From Bacillota bacterium (GTDB taxonomy: Bacteria; Bacillota; Clostridia; Christensenellales; SZUA-584), in assembly GCA_023460085.1 (NCBI GenBank), contig JAEWRI010000036.1:124001-188000 (forward strand): 64,000 nucleotides of DNA, written 5' to 3'. Below are positions 40,258 to 48,407 of the stretch, one piece after another; positions within the stretch are counted from its first letter, which is position 1; each line of letters opens with the position of its first letter. The notes below the pieces were generated by a model that worked only from the letters and a program-made list of their open reading frames with translations, was not told where the DNA came from and did no database searches. The translations under genes and the position numbers were made by a program.

Positions 40258-40568
40258 CTGTACTGCGCCGCCGTCTGGTTGGGCTTTTTGAAGTCATAGA
40301 GAAATTCGCCGTCGGCGTCCATCGCGCGCACCGTCGTGCCGCGAATGGCGAGCAGCAGCGGTACGCAGCGCAGCACCTCCGGGTGCGCCTGCAGCAGCTT
40401 CTCGAACTCCGCCTCGATATCGGCCGCGCCCAGCAGCGATTCCAGCAGCGCCAGCTCCGGCTTCACCGCCTCCACGTTGCGGTGCACCTTGGCGTAATCC
40501 ACTTAATACCCGTAGTCCGAAATGCTCTCGCGGAACTGCGAAAGCCAGGTTTTAAATTCTCTGTTCAT
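40258..40568 (-). pseudogene. DpnII-like restriction endonuclease, N-terminal fragment with nonsense codon
   Basis: The ATG (40566-40568) overlaps the stop of the Dam-type methylase by 4 bases. The reading is MNREFKTWLSQFRESISDYG, Tyr, then TAA (40503-40505), then VDYAKVHRNVEAVKPELALL and, after more residues, HPEVLRCVPLLLAIR and EFLYDFKKPNQTAAQY. This matches the first 100 residues of DpnII-type endonucleases, where the stop replaces a Tyr or Phe codon. The homology ends at the inversion junction. The endonuclease is thus doubly dead. Confidence 0.75.
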
Positions 40569-41494
40569 TGTCCGTCCTTATTGTCGTTTGTAATCAGCAG
40601 CTCGCTTATTTTGCCGCGCTGCTCCGCGTTGCTGTTGATCATGCGCGAAGCCTGCACGCGCCGGATGCGGTGCCTGCCGTAGATGTCGTCAAAAAAATCG
40701 TCGGTTTCGTCGGCGTTCTTGGGATCGGAGTTGCTGACGATGACCTTCGCGCCCAGTGCGTCCAGCGCGTCCACGTAGGCCGCCAATTGGCGCTGCTGGT
40801 CGTCGCCGAAGGCGTCGGCCATGTACGCCGTGAAGCTGGCCGTCGCGGTGAGCGGGCGGTACGGCGGGTCGATATAGACGAAGGTGTGCGCATCCACGAA
40901 GCCGCGGGACTCGCGATAGTCGCCGCAGAAGATCCGTACATTGCGCAGCGCCGCCGACAGTGCGCGCAGGTTGGCCTCGTCGCAGATGGCAGGGTTTTTG
41001 TACGCGCCCACCGGCACGTTGAAAAGCCCCTGCCGGTTGACGCGGTACAGCCCGTTGAAGCAGGTGCGGTTGAGGAATATGAACAGCGCGGCGCTATTTG
41101 TATCCTGCGCACCCTGCGTCTTCAACGCGTTATATTCCGCGCGCCGGTCGTAGTAGTACGCCGCGCGCGCTTTGGTGTCCAGCGGCAGGTACTCCGCCTG
41201 CAATGCGGACAGCCGCGCAATCAGTGCCTCCGCGCCGCCCTGAATGGTGCGGTATACGTGAATCAGCTCCGCGTTGACATCGCTGATGTACACTTCGTCC
41301 AAGTCATAGCGCGACAGCACGTCGAACAGCACCGCGCCGCCGCCCACGAACGGCTCGCAATACTTCGTAACGCTGTCGCCCAGCCCCGCCGGATAGGCGG
41401 CGCGGATCTGCTCCAGCAGCTGTCCCTTGCCTCCCGCCCATTTGACGAACGGTTTCAGCGCCGCCTTTTTGTTTTTATCCGTATCCTTCTGCAC
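40565..41494 (-). CDS. Dam-type adenine-specific DNA methyltransferase (DpnII system)
   Basis: A 309-residue D12-class N6-adenine methylase. The N-terminus KPFVKWAGGKGQLLEQI is motif I, followed by KYCEPFVGGGAVLFDVL, FNRTCFNGLYRVN and the catalytic DPPYRPL (motif IV). The family typically methylates GATC. I place the start at a GTG (41492-41494) with GGGGGA 6 bases upstream; the frame continues 34 codons upstream without an RBS. It appears intact and may now act as an orphan methylase because the endonuclease is broken. Confidence 0.88.
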   Translation of the reverse strand: MQKDTDKNKKAALKPFVKWAGGKGQLLEQIRAAYPAGLGDSVTKYCEPFVGGGAVLFDVLSRYDLDEVYISDVNAELIHVYRTIQGGAEALIARLSALQAEYLPLDTKARAAYYYDRRAEYNALKTQGAQDTNSAALFIFLNRTCFNGLYRVNRQGLFNVPVGAYKNPAICDEANLRALSAALRNVRIFCGDYRESRGFVDAHTFVYIDPPYRPLTATASFTAYMADAFGDDQQRQLAAYVDALDALGAKVIVSNSDPKNADETDDFFDDIYGRHRIRRVQASRMINSNAEQRGKISELLITNDNKDGQ

Positions 41495-41648
41495 CCGCAA
41501 TCCCCCGCACAGAAAAGGCGCTCGCCCCGCAGACGACGCGCACGCCCTTCGATGATCGTTATCCTCTATTCTAGGGTATACCGACCGAGTATTCAAGCTT
41601 TGCTTGCCCTATGCCCATGGCAAAAAACGGACAGGCCGCGCACCGGAA

Positions 41649-42695
41649 TCACTTCCATATCACTTCACCGCAGAATCCAAAGGCATCCTTCCCCGCGCTA
41701 ACGCCCTTCGGCACTTCAAGGCGAAGCTCCGCGTTGCCAAAGAAGGCCGCCTCGCCGATGTCTGTCACCGTCGGCGGAATGGCCGCGGTTCTCAGCGCGC
41801 AGTCCTGAAACGCAGCGTAGGGAATCTCCCGCAGCCCGCTGCCGATGCGCAGGCGCTCCAGGCATTCGCAGTTCGCGAAAGCCATATCCCCCATCGCCGT
41901 CAGGCTGTCCGGCAGTATCGCCTCGTCAAGCCCGGCGTCCATGAACGCGCAAAGGCGGATAGTCTGCAGCCCTTCCGGAAAGTTAACCGACTTCAAGCGC
42001 GTGCAGTTTTGAAACGCACCGTACCCGATGGTCACGATGGATCCCGGCAGCACCACCCGTTCCAGCTTCTTATGGCCCGCAAACGCTTTAGAGCCAACTT
42101 CTATGACGCCCTCCGGCACAATACACTCCGCCGCGTCCGGATCCGTGAAGCTTATCACCACGCCGTCGCTGACGATGAGCGCGGACTCCTCCGGAACGTC
42201 CTCATCGCGGTGCGCCGCTTCTGTCCGCGGAGTGCGCGGCGGAGCATCCGGGTCGATTTCATAGCGGCGCACTGTTTCCAGCCATCGCCGGGTTCTGTCG
42301 GTATCATAATAACCCGGCAAATCTGCGCGCCTCATTGCTTCCATGCCTTCCCGGTCGTCAATGTCGGCGGCATGCAGTGCCGCCTCTTCGGCCATGGACC
42401 ACATGGCGAAGCAGCCGCCCTCGCCGTATGCGTGCTCGTCGATGCCCCCCGCAAGTTGGGCCGCAGGGACTATGCGCAGCATGGCTGCAAACAGGCGCTT
42501 CATCTCGCCGCGGTCCAGGTCTGCTCTGCCAACGCCGCAGCTTACCTGCCCGAACCGGGCCTGGCTCTGTATGCGGGCGACAACCTCCCGCTCCGCTTCG
42601 CTGTCCCCGCAGGCTTCCGCCAGTTTTGGTAAATCGCCCTTTTCCGGCACGAGTATACTGATGGATGCCCGTTTCTCGGTTTCGCCGCTGCCCAT
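41649..42695 (-). CDS. Leucine-rich-repeat (BspA-type) protein
   Basis: A 348-residue protein with no signal peptide. Residues about 1-165 are charged and unlike known domains. From about 175 on there are six to seven LRR_5-type repeats of about 23 residues: IVPEGVIEVGSKAFAGHKKL, VVLPGSIVTIGYGAFQNC, FPEGLQTIRLCAFM, LPDSLTAMGDMAFANC and so on. BspA-like repeats often mediate binding, but here the protein appears cytoplasmic. Function unknown. Confidence 0.75.
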   Translation of the reverse strand: MGSGETEKRASISILVPEKGDLPKLAEACGDSEAEREVVARIQSQARFGQVSCGVGRADLDRGEMKRLFAAMLRIVPAAQLAGGIDEHAYGEGGCFAMWSMAEEAALHAADIDDREGMEAMRRADLPGYYDTDRTRRWLETVRRYEIDPDAPPRTPRTEAAHRDEDVPEESALIVSDGVVISFTDPDAAECIVPEGVIEVGSKAFAGHKKLERVVLPGSIVTIGYGAFQNCTRLKSVNFPEGLQTIRLCAFMDAGLDEAILPDSLTAMGDMAFANCECLERLRIGSGLREIPYAAFQDCALRTAAIPPTVTDIGEAAFFGNAELRLEVPKGVSAGKDAFGFCGEVIWK

Positions 42696-42895
42696 TGTTG
42701 CCGCCCCCGCACTGTGAAATATGCATGTTCCGTGTAATACAGCGTATCACCGCGCCGGCGCTTTGTCCACGCGGAATGCGCCCGATGCGGGCGTCAGTAC
42801 CAAAAACGGGGCATGTGAAAGGCCCGTCTGCGCGGACAGGCCTTATCGGATTGACGGCCGTTTATTCCGGCAAAACCGGATTATCGGGAGCGTAT

Positions 42896-43147
42896 CTATC
42901 CCTGCAGCCCGTTCTCCTGCCGCTCCATATTCTCTATCACCACGTCGTAGATGTCTCCCAGCGAAGCGCAGTACTCCAGTACCTCCCACGGAGCGTTGGT
43001 GTGAAAATGCAGCTTGATCAGCGTGGGCGCGCCCACCACCAGCAGGCAGTCGCCCTTAAGGTTGTTCGTGATGTATTCGTTGATTCCGTCCTCTGAGAGT
43101 TCCTGCCCCTCGATCAGCAGCTGGGTATCAAATTTGAATTCAAGCAT
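42896..43147 (-). CDS. Orphan DAK/FakA-type C-terminal-like small protein
   Basis: An 83-residue protein beginning MLEFKFDTQLLIEGQELSED, with VVGAPTLIKLHFHTNAPWEV as its central motif. This resembles the final domain of YloV/FakA fatty acid kinases (KVHVHTNDPGEVL pattern), but the kinase and DegV-like parts are missing. AAGGAGGACGCGC lies before the ATG, so it is translated well. It is probably a genuine short gene and not a fragment, but no function is known. Confidence 0.65.
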   Translation of the reverse strand: MLEFKFDTQLLIEGQELSEDGINEYITNNLKGDCLLVVGAPTLIKLHFHTNAPWEVLEYCASLGDIYDVVIENMERQENGLQG

Positions 43148-43252
43148 TGCGCGTCCTCCTTGTGTTTGTGTCATTATACCACGGGCTGCCCGAAGGAGAC
43201 AAATGCCGATGTCAGGGTTTTTGCTGCGACGAGCACGACTTTCCGCCGCAGC

Positions 43253-43289
43253 AAAAGCATCCCCCGCGTTTGCTGTGCGCCGGGGATGC
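43253..43289 (-). terminator. Terminator of the ZIP transporter gene
   Basis: GCATCCCC (43257-43264) pairs with GGGGATGC (43282-43289); on the minus strand it is followed by TTTTGC. A second inverted repeat (TTTTGCTGCG/CGCAGCAAAA, 43219-43256) lies next to it. Confidence 0.65.
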
Positions 43290-43314
43290 CGATAAGGCGG
43301 CAGTGCGCTTCGGT

Positions 43315-44103
43315 TTACCCCAGCGCGACGTCGAGCACCATCATCACCACAAACCCGAAGAGTACGCCGCACGCGGCGATGGTCTTGTTGTCCCGGAACG
43401 ATTCGGGGATCAACTCCGAGCAGACCACCGCTATCATCGCGCCCGCCGAGAACGTCAGCGCGAACGGCAGTATGGAGCGCACAGCGAGCGCACAGAGTAC
43501 GCCGAGCAGACCCGCCAGCGGTTCCACCAGCCCGGAAGCCTGCCCGATGAAAAAGCTCTTCAGCCGGGACATGCCCTCCCGGCGCAGCGGCATGGCAACG
43601 CAGACGCCCTCCGGAAAGTTCTGCAGGCCGATTCCGAGGGCCAGCATCATGGCGCTCAGCAGCGACGTGCCCTGAACGCCGACGGAAACGCTGCCAAACG
43701 CCACGCCCACCGCCAGCCCTTCGGGAATATTGTGAAGCGTTACGGCGGTTGTCAGCAGTATCGAGCGCTTGAGCGATCCTCCCCGGCCTTTGATGAACTG
43801 CGCGCGGGAAAGCAGGATATCCGAGCCGATGACAAAAAAGCCGCCTGCGAGGAATCCAATCGCGGCGGTGAGCCAGGCGTTATCCCCCAGTTCCATGGCC
43901 AGCTCAATCGCGGGGGACAGCAGAGACCAGAACGAAGCGGCAATCATTACGCCCGCCGCAAATCCCATCATCGCGTCCAGCAGCTGCCGGTTCATTTTCT
44001 TGAAGAAGAACACGAGCGCCGCGCCCAGCGCGGTCACCGTATAGGTAAACAGTGTCGCAAGCAGGGCCTGCGTCACCGGATGCAGCGAAGAAAACCATAT
44101 CAA
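43315..44103 (-). CDS. ZIP-family divalent metal transporter
   Basis: A 262-residue membrane protein with eight helices. The metal-site motif HNIPEGLAVGVAFG lies in helix 4 and QNFPEGVCVAM in helix 5, as in ZupT-type zinc/iron importers. A charged loop (RGGSLKRS) sits between helices 3 and 4. GGGAGGG lies before the ATG. No metal regulator is adjacent. Confidence 0.9.
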   Translation of the reverse strand: MIWFSSLHPVTQALLATLFTYTVTALGAALVFFFKKMNRQLLDAMMGFAAGVMIAASFWSLLSPAIELAMELGDNAWLTAAIGFLAGGFFVIGSDILLSRAQFIKGRGGSLKRSILLTTAVTLHNIPEGLAVGVAFGSVSVGVQGTSLLSAMMLALGIGLQNFPEGVCVAMPLRREGMSRLKSFFIGQASGLVEPLAGLLGVLCALAVRSILPFALTFSAGAMIAVVCSELIPESFRDNKTIAACGVLFGFVVMMVLDVALG

Positions 44104-44255
44104 AGGGCAACCCTCCCCTGTTTACTTATGTATGCACTTATCATATGGCGTTTCCGGCAAACCGGTGACTCTCTATGCGGTGACTGCACATACAACGCTC
44201 GTTGACGCTGTGCGCCTCCGCTTCCACGGCTCCATACTGAACACGCGAAACTAAA

Positions 44256-44297
44256 AATCCCCGGCAGCAGGCTCAGTAAGCCGCCGCCGGGGATTCG
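44256..44297 (-). terminator. Terminator of the ASRT-like gene
   Basis: AATCCCCGGC (44256-44265) pairs with GCCGGGGATT (44286-44295); on the minus strand it is followed by TTTTTAG. Confidence 0.75.
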
Positions 44298-44316
44298 TTC
44301 CGAATTTATCGCGTTT

Positions 44317-44682
44317 TCAATACGCCATCGTCGTCATCAGGCTCATCTGCATCTGCGTCGTGTCCAGCCGCGTATACTGGCACACCACATCCTGAGAGCT
44401 TTCCAGCAGTATGGCGTAGGGCTTTCCCTTCGGCACCCCTGCGCCTTCCGCATTTTTCAGCTTGTCCAGCCGGATGTGGTGCGTCCGCTTCGCGCCGCAA
44501 GCTGCCTTAAATCCGCACATCGGCTCGCCGTCTTCAAAGTACAGCGTAATGGCGATATCCGCCGCCTTGTCGCCTGTGTTCAGGACGCACACCGCCTCGT
44601 GGCTGATATACGGCCCCTCTACGCTGACCTCCGGGTAATACGCGTCCGGAACCAGCCAAACCTTTTTCCCAATGCTGCTCAT
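44317..44682 (-). CDS. Sensory rhodopsin transducer-like protein (ASRT family)
   Basis: A 121-residue beta-sandwich protein of the family named after the Anabaena sensory rhodopsin transducer. Matches include IGKKVWLVPDAYYP, GPYISHEAVCVLNTGD, ITLYFEDGEP, KRTHHIRLDKL and CQYTRLDTTQ near the C-terminus. No rhodopsin gene is in the window, and Clostridia generally lack one, so the protein probably binds a sugar or other ligand instead. It is a single-gene unit with its own terminator. Confidence 0.85.
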   Translation of the reverse strand: MSSIGKKVWLVPDAYYPEVSVEGPYISHEAVCVLNTGDKAADIAITLYFEDGEPMCGFKAACGAKRTHHIRLDKLKNAEGAGVPKGKPYAILLESSQDVVCQYTRLDTTQMQMSLMTTMAY

Positions 44683-44918
44683 ACCATCCTCCGTAAAAAA
44701 AGTTGTGCCGGGCTGCCGTGCAGTCTGTATTCCCGGTACCCGTCATGAGCTTTATCATAGCGCATGCCCGGAACAAAGTAAACACAGCCTTCCGCGCCGG
44801 TGACAGGGACATGGCTCACAACACCCCGGAACCGGAGAAAACAAAAGCGCCGCTTGCGTTCCCATGCACAGGCGGCGCCCCAGAAGAAGGCTGGCAGCCC
44901 TTTGGAAATAGCTTTACC

Positions 44919-45288
44919 TTATACGCCGAGCGTGTTGCGCCGGGCTTTCTCCGCGGTCGCGAAGCTCCGCTTCGGAGAGTAACCGGGCAGCGGCGTAATC
45001 TTCTGGTGGTACGCGTCGAGGAACCAGTCGGCCTGCGGGAAGAAATGCTCCTCCAACTCGTACACCGGCGTGATCCAGTTCCGCGCGCCGATGACCACCG
45101 GCGGCGCGTCCAGATAGTTGAACGCGCACTCGCAGACCGTCTGCGCGAAGTCGTTGATGATGGAGCCCTTCTGGCACGCGTCGCTGGCGATGATGAGCTT
45201 GCCGGTCTTCTTTACGGACTCGATGACGGGCCCGAAGTTGAACGGTACGATGCTGCGCGCGTCGATGACCTCCGCGCCAGCCCCCGAG
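44919..45288 (-). pseudogene. Remnant of 2-oxoacid dehydrogenase E1-beta (transketolase C-terminal domain)
   Basis: The minus strand reads GAGAEVIDARSIVPFNFGPV, ESVKKTGKLIIASDACQKGS, FNYLDAPPVVIGARNWITPV and KITPLPGYSP, ending at a TAA. This is the C-terminal part of a transketolase-like E1-beta subunit (AEVID-x-R-x-I-x-P). No start codon fits: the frame is closed upstream by a stop codon about 30 bases beyond 45288. About 200 residues of the N-terminal part are missing. No E1-alpha, E2 or E3 gene is near, so this looks like a decayed fragment. Confidence 0.75.
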
Positions 45289-45463
45289 CTATAAATGCAT
45301 TCATCCCGTTTGTCAATTCATTTGCGCCGCCAAAGCAAAATAGACCCCGAAAGCGTTGCTTCCGGGGCATTCACTCTGTTTTCATGTGAAAATGACTTTG
45401 GGCAAGGTTGGCTGGCTGTCTTGCCGCGCTGCTTTCATGCCGCTTCTTGGAGGCGGGCTCGCC

Positions 45464-46150
45464 TTACAGATGAAACTTCCGCTCGAACTCCGCGCGCACT
45501 ATCTTCTTCGCGAATATCAGCAGCCAGGCGATCGTCACCACCGAACACCCGGCGGCCACGATGCTGGGATAAACCGGCTGGGCGATCCCGCTAAGCACCA
45601 GTATCAGGGGAGAGAAAGCGATGACGCACAGCGCCAGCTGATAGAGCAGGTAGTCTCGGCGCTGATGCCGCCACCGTATCATGATAAAATTGATCGCCGC
45701 GATGAAGCAGATGAACACAGCGGGCATGGCGTACGAAATGGCCCAGGTGACGCGGCTGATCATCTCGGTGCGCGAAGCAAACGCGTTGGCGATTATCAGC
45801 AGCGCCGGCAAGGCAGTCGCGTGCGCCATCAGCTTCCAGCCCAGATGCACGCGCCGCTGCACCGTCAGCAGCCCCAGCCCCCAAACATACAGCACACAGG
45901 CGGACGCCACCACACACCATATACGCCCGTTCCAAATCAGCAGGTTGCACAGCACACAAGCGGCAATCAGCGCGCACGCGGCAGCCGCGGCGATGCGGGA
46001 CAGTCTTTTGGCCCCGGGTCTGCCTTGCTCAAAGTCCGGGTATTCCGCGGCCTCGTCCGGCGGCTCCGAGTCCGGAAGCGCGCCGCGGCACAGCGGGCAG
46101 CAGTCCGCGCCGGAGGAAATGCTGATTTTGCATTCCGTACAATACTTCAC
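45464..46150 (-). CDS. Zinc-ribbon DUF6320-type membrane protein
   Basis: A 228-residue protein. The N-terminus MKYCTECKISISSGADCCPL begins a zinc ribbon of paired cysteines (CTEC and CPLC). Six helices follow from about 50 to 215. It matches the DUF6320 type found next to acyltransferase-like genes, here 13 bases upstream. The role is unknown; the acyltransferase partner suggests lipid or cell-envelope modification. Confidence 0.72.
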   Translation of the reverse strand: MKYCTECKISISSGADCCPLCRGALPDSEPPDEAAEYPDFEQGRPGAKRLSRIAAAAACALIAACVLCNLLIWNGRIWCVVASACVLYVWGLGLLTVQRRVHLGWKLMAHATALPALLIIANAFASRTEMISRVTWAISYAMPAVFICFIAAINFIMIRWRHQRRDYLLYQLALCVIAFSPLILVLSGIAQPVYPSIVAAGCSVVTIAWLLIFAKKIVRAEFERKFHL

Positions 46151-46163
46151 CGGTTTACTCCCT

Positions 46164-47453
46164 TTATACGCGGGTTTCCCACTGGTTGCTCTGCAGCTCG
46201 ATATCCACGCCGCGCGACGTCAGATGCGTGAAAAACAGCTTCTCTATGCCGGTCTCGTAAACGGACCGCGTAAAGCTGACCGTGATGCGCTCTCCAAACC
46301 GGATTGCGCTGACGCTGTGGGTTGCCACATTGCCCACCCCCAGATTGATTTCAAAGTCCCGGATTACGCCCGACATCCACTGCGGCAGCTGTACGCTGCC
46401 GAAATTGGACAGCGCGCAGGTATTCAGCTTGTCCCCCAGCAGCACACACGCGATACGGAACGCGGCATTTTTGATGAATAGCGGGCATACTCTCAGCGCC
46501 CAGTTCTTTTCAATCGCCACGTTATAGTTCAGCCGCTGCTGCAGCTTGTTCTTGTCCAGTTCGCTTTGGAACACCGCCTTGGCCGCTTTCAGTATCTCCT
46601 CAAAGCCCATGTCCCGGCCCGCGCACTGCGTGGAAAAATAGAAGTACAGCGAGAAATTGCGCAGGGTCAGCGACTCGTAGAACTTACGCATGTTCACCGG
46701 CACGCAGATGTTGATGGGCTTCTTCGATTTCCTTGCCCCTTCGTCCGACTGCAGTATGCACCAGGTCAGCAGTGCGGCGAGATACTGTGTGAGTGTCGCC
46801 CCGCTTTCCTGTGCCAGCGCGGACAGCTGCTCTACCCGCATCCTCCCGTTGATGGCGGCGATGCCGCACGCAAAGCGCGTACCCGGTATGCGGTAAGCCG
46901 TTTTGACCCCGGGCGTCTTGTCCCGCGCGGGCACGTAGTTTTTCAGAAAGCTGTCCTCCACCTCCACAGAGCGGGGCGCTTCATGCACCGTCAGCACACT
47001 GCCGTCGCTTTCGTCCGGGTACCCCAGCAGCGCGAAGTAGCGGAACACCAGCGCCTTCAAAAACTGCACCGCGCCAAAGCCGTCGCAAAGGCCATGGAAA
47101 ACCTCGAGGCTGACACGGTTGTTGTGGTAAAACAGCGTAAACAGATAGCCGTTGTTGGCATGCGGAACGACATGATCGTTGATGTACGGGGACTCCGGCT
47201 TCACCAGCGGAGGCCTTTCGTTCGCTTCAAAGTAGTTCCAGAACAGCCCGCTCTTCAGCCGGACATAGAAGGAGGGGAACCGGGGCTTGCAATCCTCCGC
47301 AGCCTGCTGCAGCACCCTCGGGTCGACATTCTTCGTCAGATTCACCGCCACCCGGAACACGCAGCTGTCCCGGGGATTCAATATCGCCGGATAAATCTTG
47401 GCGCCGTTGTCCAGTCTGAACCATCTGCTTTGCAGCCCAATCACATTTTCCAT
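46164..47453 (-). CDS. Alcohol acetyltransferase/condensation-domain-like protein
   Basis: A 429-residue acyltransferase-like protein. The HxxxDG motif of the CoA-dependent acyltransferase/condensation superfamily is present as FHGLCDGFGA at about residue 125. The C-terminal half has ALSNFGSV and FTRSVYE, in the usual DFGWG/SNxG-type region. The start is given at MENVIGLQ; an in-frame GTG at 47471 is also plausible, with TGAGGATT ahead of it. It is paired with the DUF6320 gene, probably as a functional unit. Substrates unknown. Confidence 0.72.
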   Translation of the reverse strand: MENVIGLQSRWFRLDNGAKIYPAILNPRDSCVFRVAVNLTKNVDPRVLQQAAEDCKPRFPSFYVRLKSGLFWNYFEANERPPLVKPESPYINDHVVPHANNGYLFTLFYHNNRVSLEVFHGLCDGFGAVQFLKALVFRYFALLGYPDESDGSVLTVHEAPRSVEVEDSFLKNYVPARDKTPGVKTAYRIPGTRFACGIAAINGRMRVEQLSALAQESGATLTQYLAALLTWCILQSDEGARKSKKPINICVPVNMRKFYESLTLRNFSLYFYFSTQCAGRDMGFEEILKAAKAVFQSELDKNKLQQRLNYNVAIEKNWALRVCPLFIKNAAFRIACVLLGDKLNTCALSNFGSVQLPQWMSGVIRDFEINLGVGNVATHSVSAIRFGERITVSFTRSVYETGIEKLFFTHLTSRGVDIELQSNQWETRV

Positions 47454-47585
47454 AAGCGAATATGTCACCAATCCTCACATTTTATCGGGAGGGCCACCTG
47501 GTTTGCGGAATATGCGCAACGATATCGAATACTGTCACTTATTGAAGGTATATTTAATCATACACCATGCGATATGAAAAGAAAA

Positions 47586-47605
47586 GTCCCGGTTTCACCC
47601 GGGAC
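47586..47605 (-). terminator. Terminator of the 47.7-54 kb sugar operon
   Basis: GTCCCGG and CCGGGAC pair around TTTCAC; on the minus strand it is followed by TTTTC. A second hairpin (GCGGGAGAA/TTCTCCCGC) lies at 47654-47682. Confidence 0.7.
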
Positions 47606-47653
47606 AATCGCGGATTGCAGGACTCCAATTATGCCGAACCCGTATTAGCAAAT

Positions 47654-47682
47654 GCGGGAGAACTGCAAGGTGATTCTCCCGC
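47654..47682. terminator. Additional hairpin after the yesL-like gene
   Basis: GCGGGAGAA (47654-47662) and TTCTCCCGC (47674-47682) form a 9-bp stem with an 11-base loop. There is no T run, so it may protect the 3' end of the message. Confidence 0.5.
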
Positions 47683-47714
47683 CGATACCTGAATTCAAAC
47701 CGAGCATCGCACCA

Positions 47715-48395
47715 TCAGTGCGGCGCGATAACCCTTCGTGTGATTGGATCGTATACCGTGACTCCGGCGATTAACGAAAGAAGTGAAAAAAGAATCAACG
47801 CCGCCGGAACCGAATATGGCAGCAGCCAAATGAAAGCGACGGTGGATCCCCCTACGAAAAGAAGCAGAAAACTGTCCGTCTTGGGTTCCAGAAATATCAG
47901 CGACGCCGCGTTGCGGATGATCGCGCCCGCGCCCAGATTGCACATCGACATCATCGCGTACGCGTAGCAGGTCATCAGTATGCTCCAGAAAAAAATCAAT
48001 GCCGCCAGTGCAAAAAGCATAAACGAAAGTGCGCCGCCTTCCATCCCCCTGCCGATATAGATGCAGAGATAGGCCGATGGCAGGAACACAACGCTTGCCA
48101 CAAACACCACGATGCTCTTTGTGAAACTGGCTTTAAATTCAGCGATAAAATCCGTCCATACGCTGCTTGCCCCTTCGCGCATCAGCAGCGTGCAGACGCG
48201 GCTCAGTCCGCTCAGCGCCGCGGGGATGGTCACTATCGGCAGGCAGAAAAGCAGAAAAAGCATATTGACCTCGAAAAGCTTGGTCAAATGCGTGGACAGT
48301 AAAAAGAAAAAGCGCGCCGCACCTTTTTGCGGCGGCGCATCCGCGTCCTTGACAGGCGCTTTTTTCCTTTTAAAAAGAGGGTCCAGAAAATCCAT
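47715..48395 (-). CDS. YesL-family (DUF624) membrane protein
   Basis: A 226-residue protein with an N-terminal charged segment and five to six helices. Conserved DUF624 features are THLTKLFEVNMLFLLFCLPI, PAALSGLSRVCTLLM and EFKASFTKS. YesL-type genes are common in carbohydrate uptake operons but have no proven role. It is the last gene of this operon, 12 bases after the ATPase. Confidence 0.82.
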   Translation of the reverse strand: MDFLDPLFKRKKAPVKDADAPPQKGAARFFFLLSTHLTKLFEVNMLFLLFCLPIVTIPAALSGLSRVCTLLMREGASSVWTDFIAEFKASFTKSIVVFVASVVFLPSAYLCIYIGRGMEGGALSFMLFALAALIFFWSILMTCYAYAMMSMCNLGAGAIIRNAASLIFLEPKTDSFLLLFVGGSTVAFIWLLPYSVPAALILFSLLSLIAGVTVYDPITRRVIAPH

Positions 48396-48407
48396 TCCGT
48401 CTCCCGT

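Larger units (their letters stand above)
39974..40263. other. Inverted segment within the R-M locus
   Basis: Imperfect inverted repeats GTCCAGCAC (39974-39982) and GTTCTGTAC (40255-40263; 7 of 9 matching when one is reversed) bound a segment of 280 bases. It carries a methylase N-terminus on the plus strand while everything else in the locus is on the minus strand. Flipping this segment would fuse SAEG to VLDQF in frame. An assembly chimera is not excluded. Confidence 0.6.

Noticed and set aside
44903..45389. Plus-strand frame over the E1-beta remnant
   Set aside because: Antisense of a recognisable transketolase C-terminal sequence.
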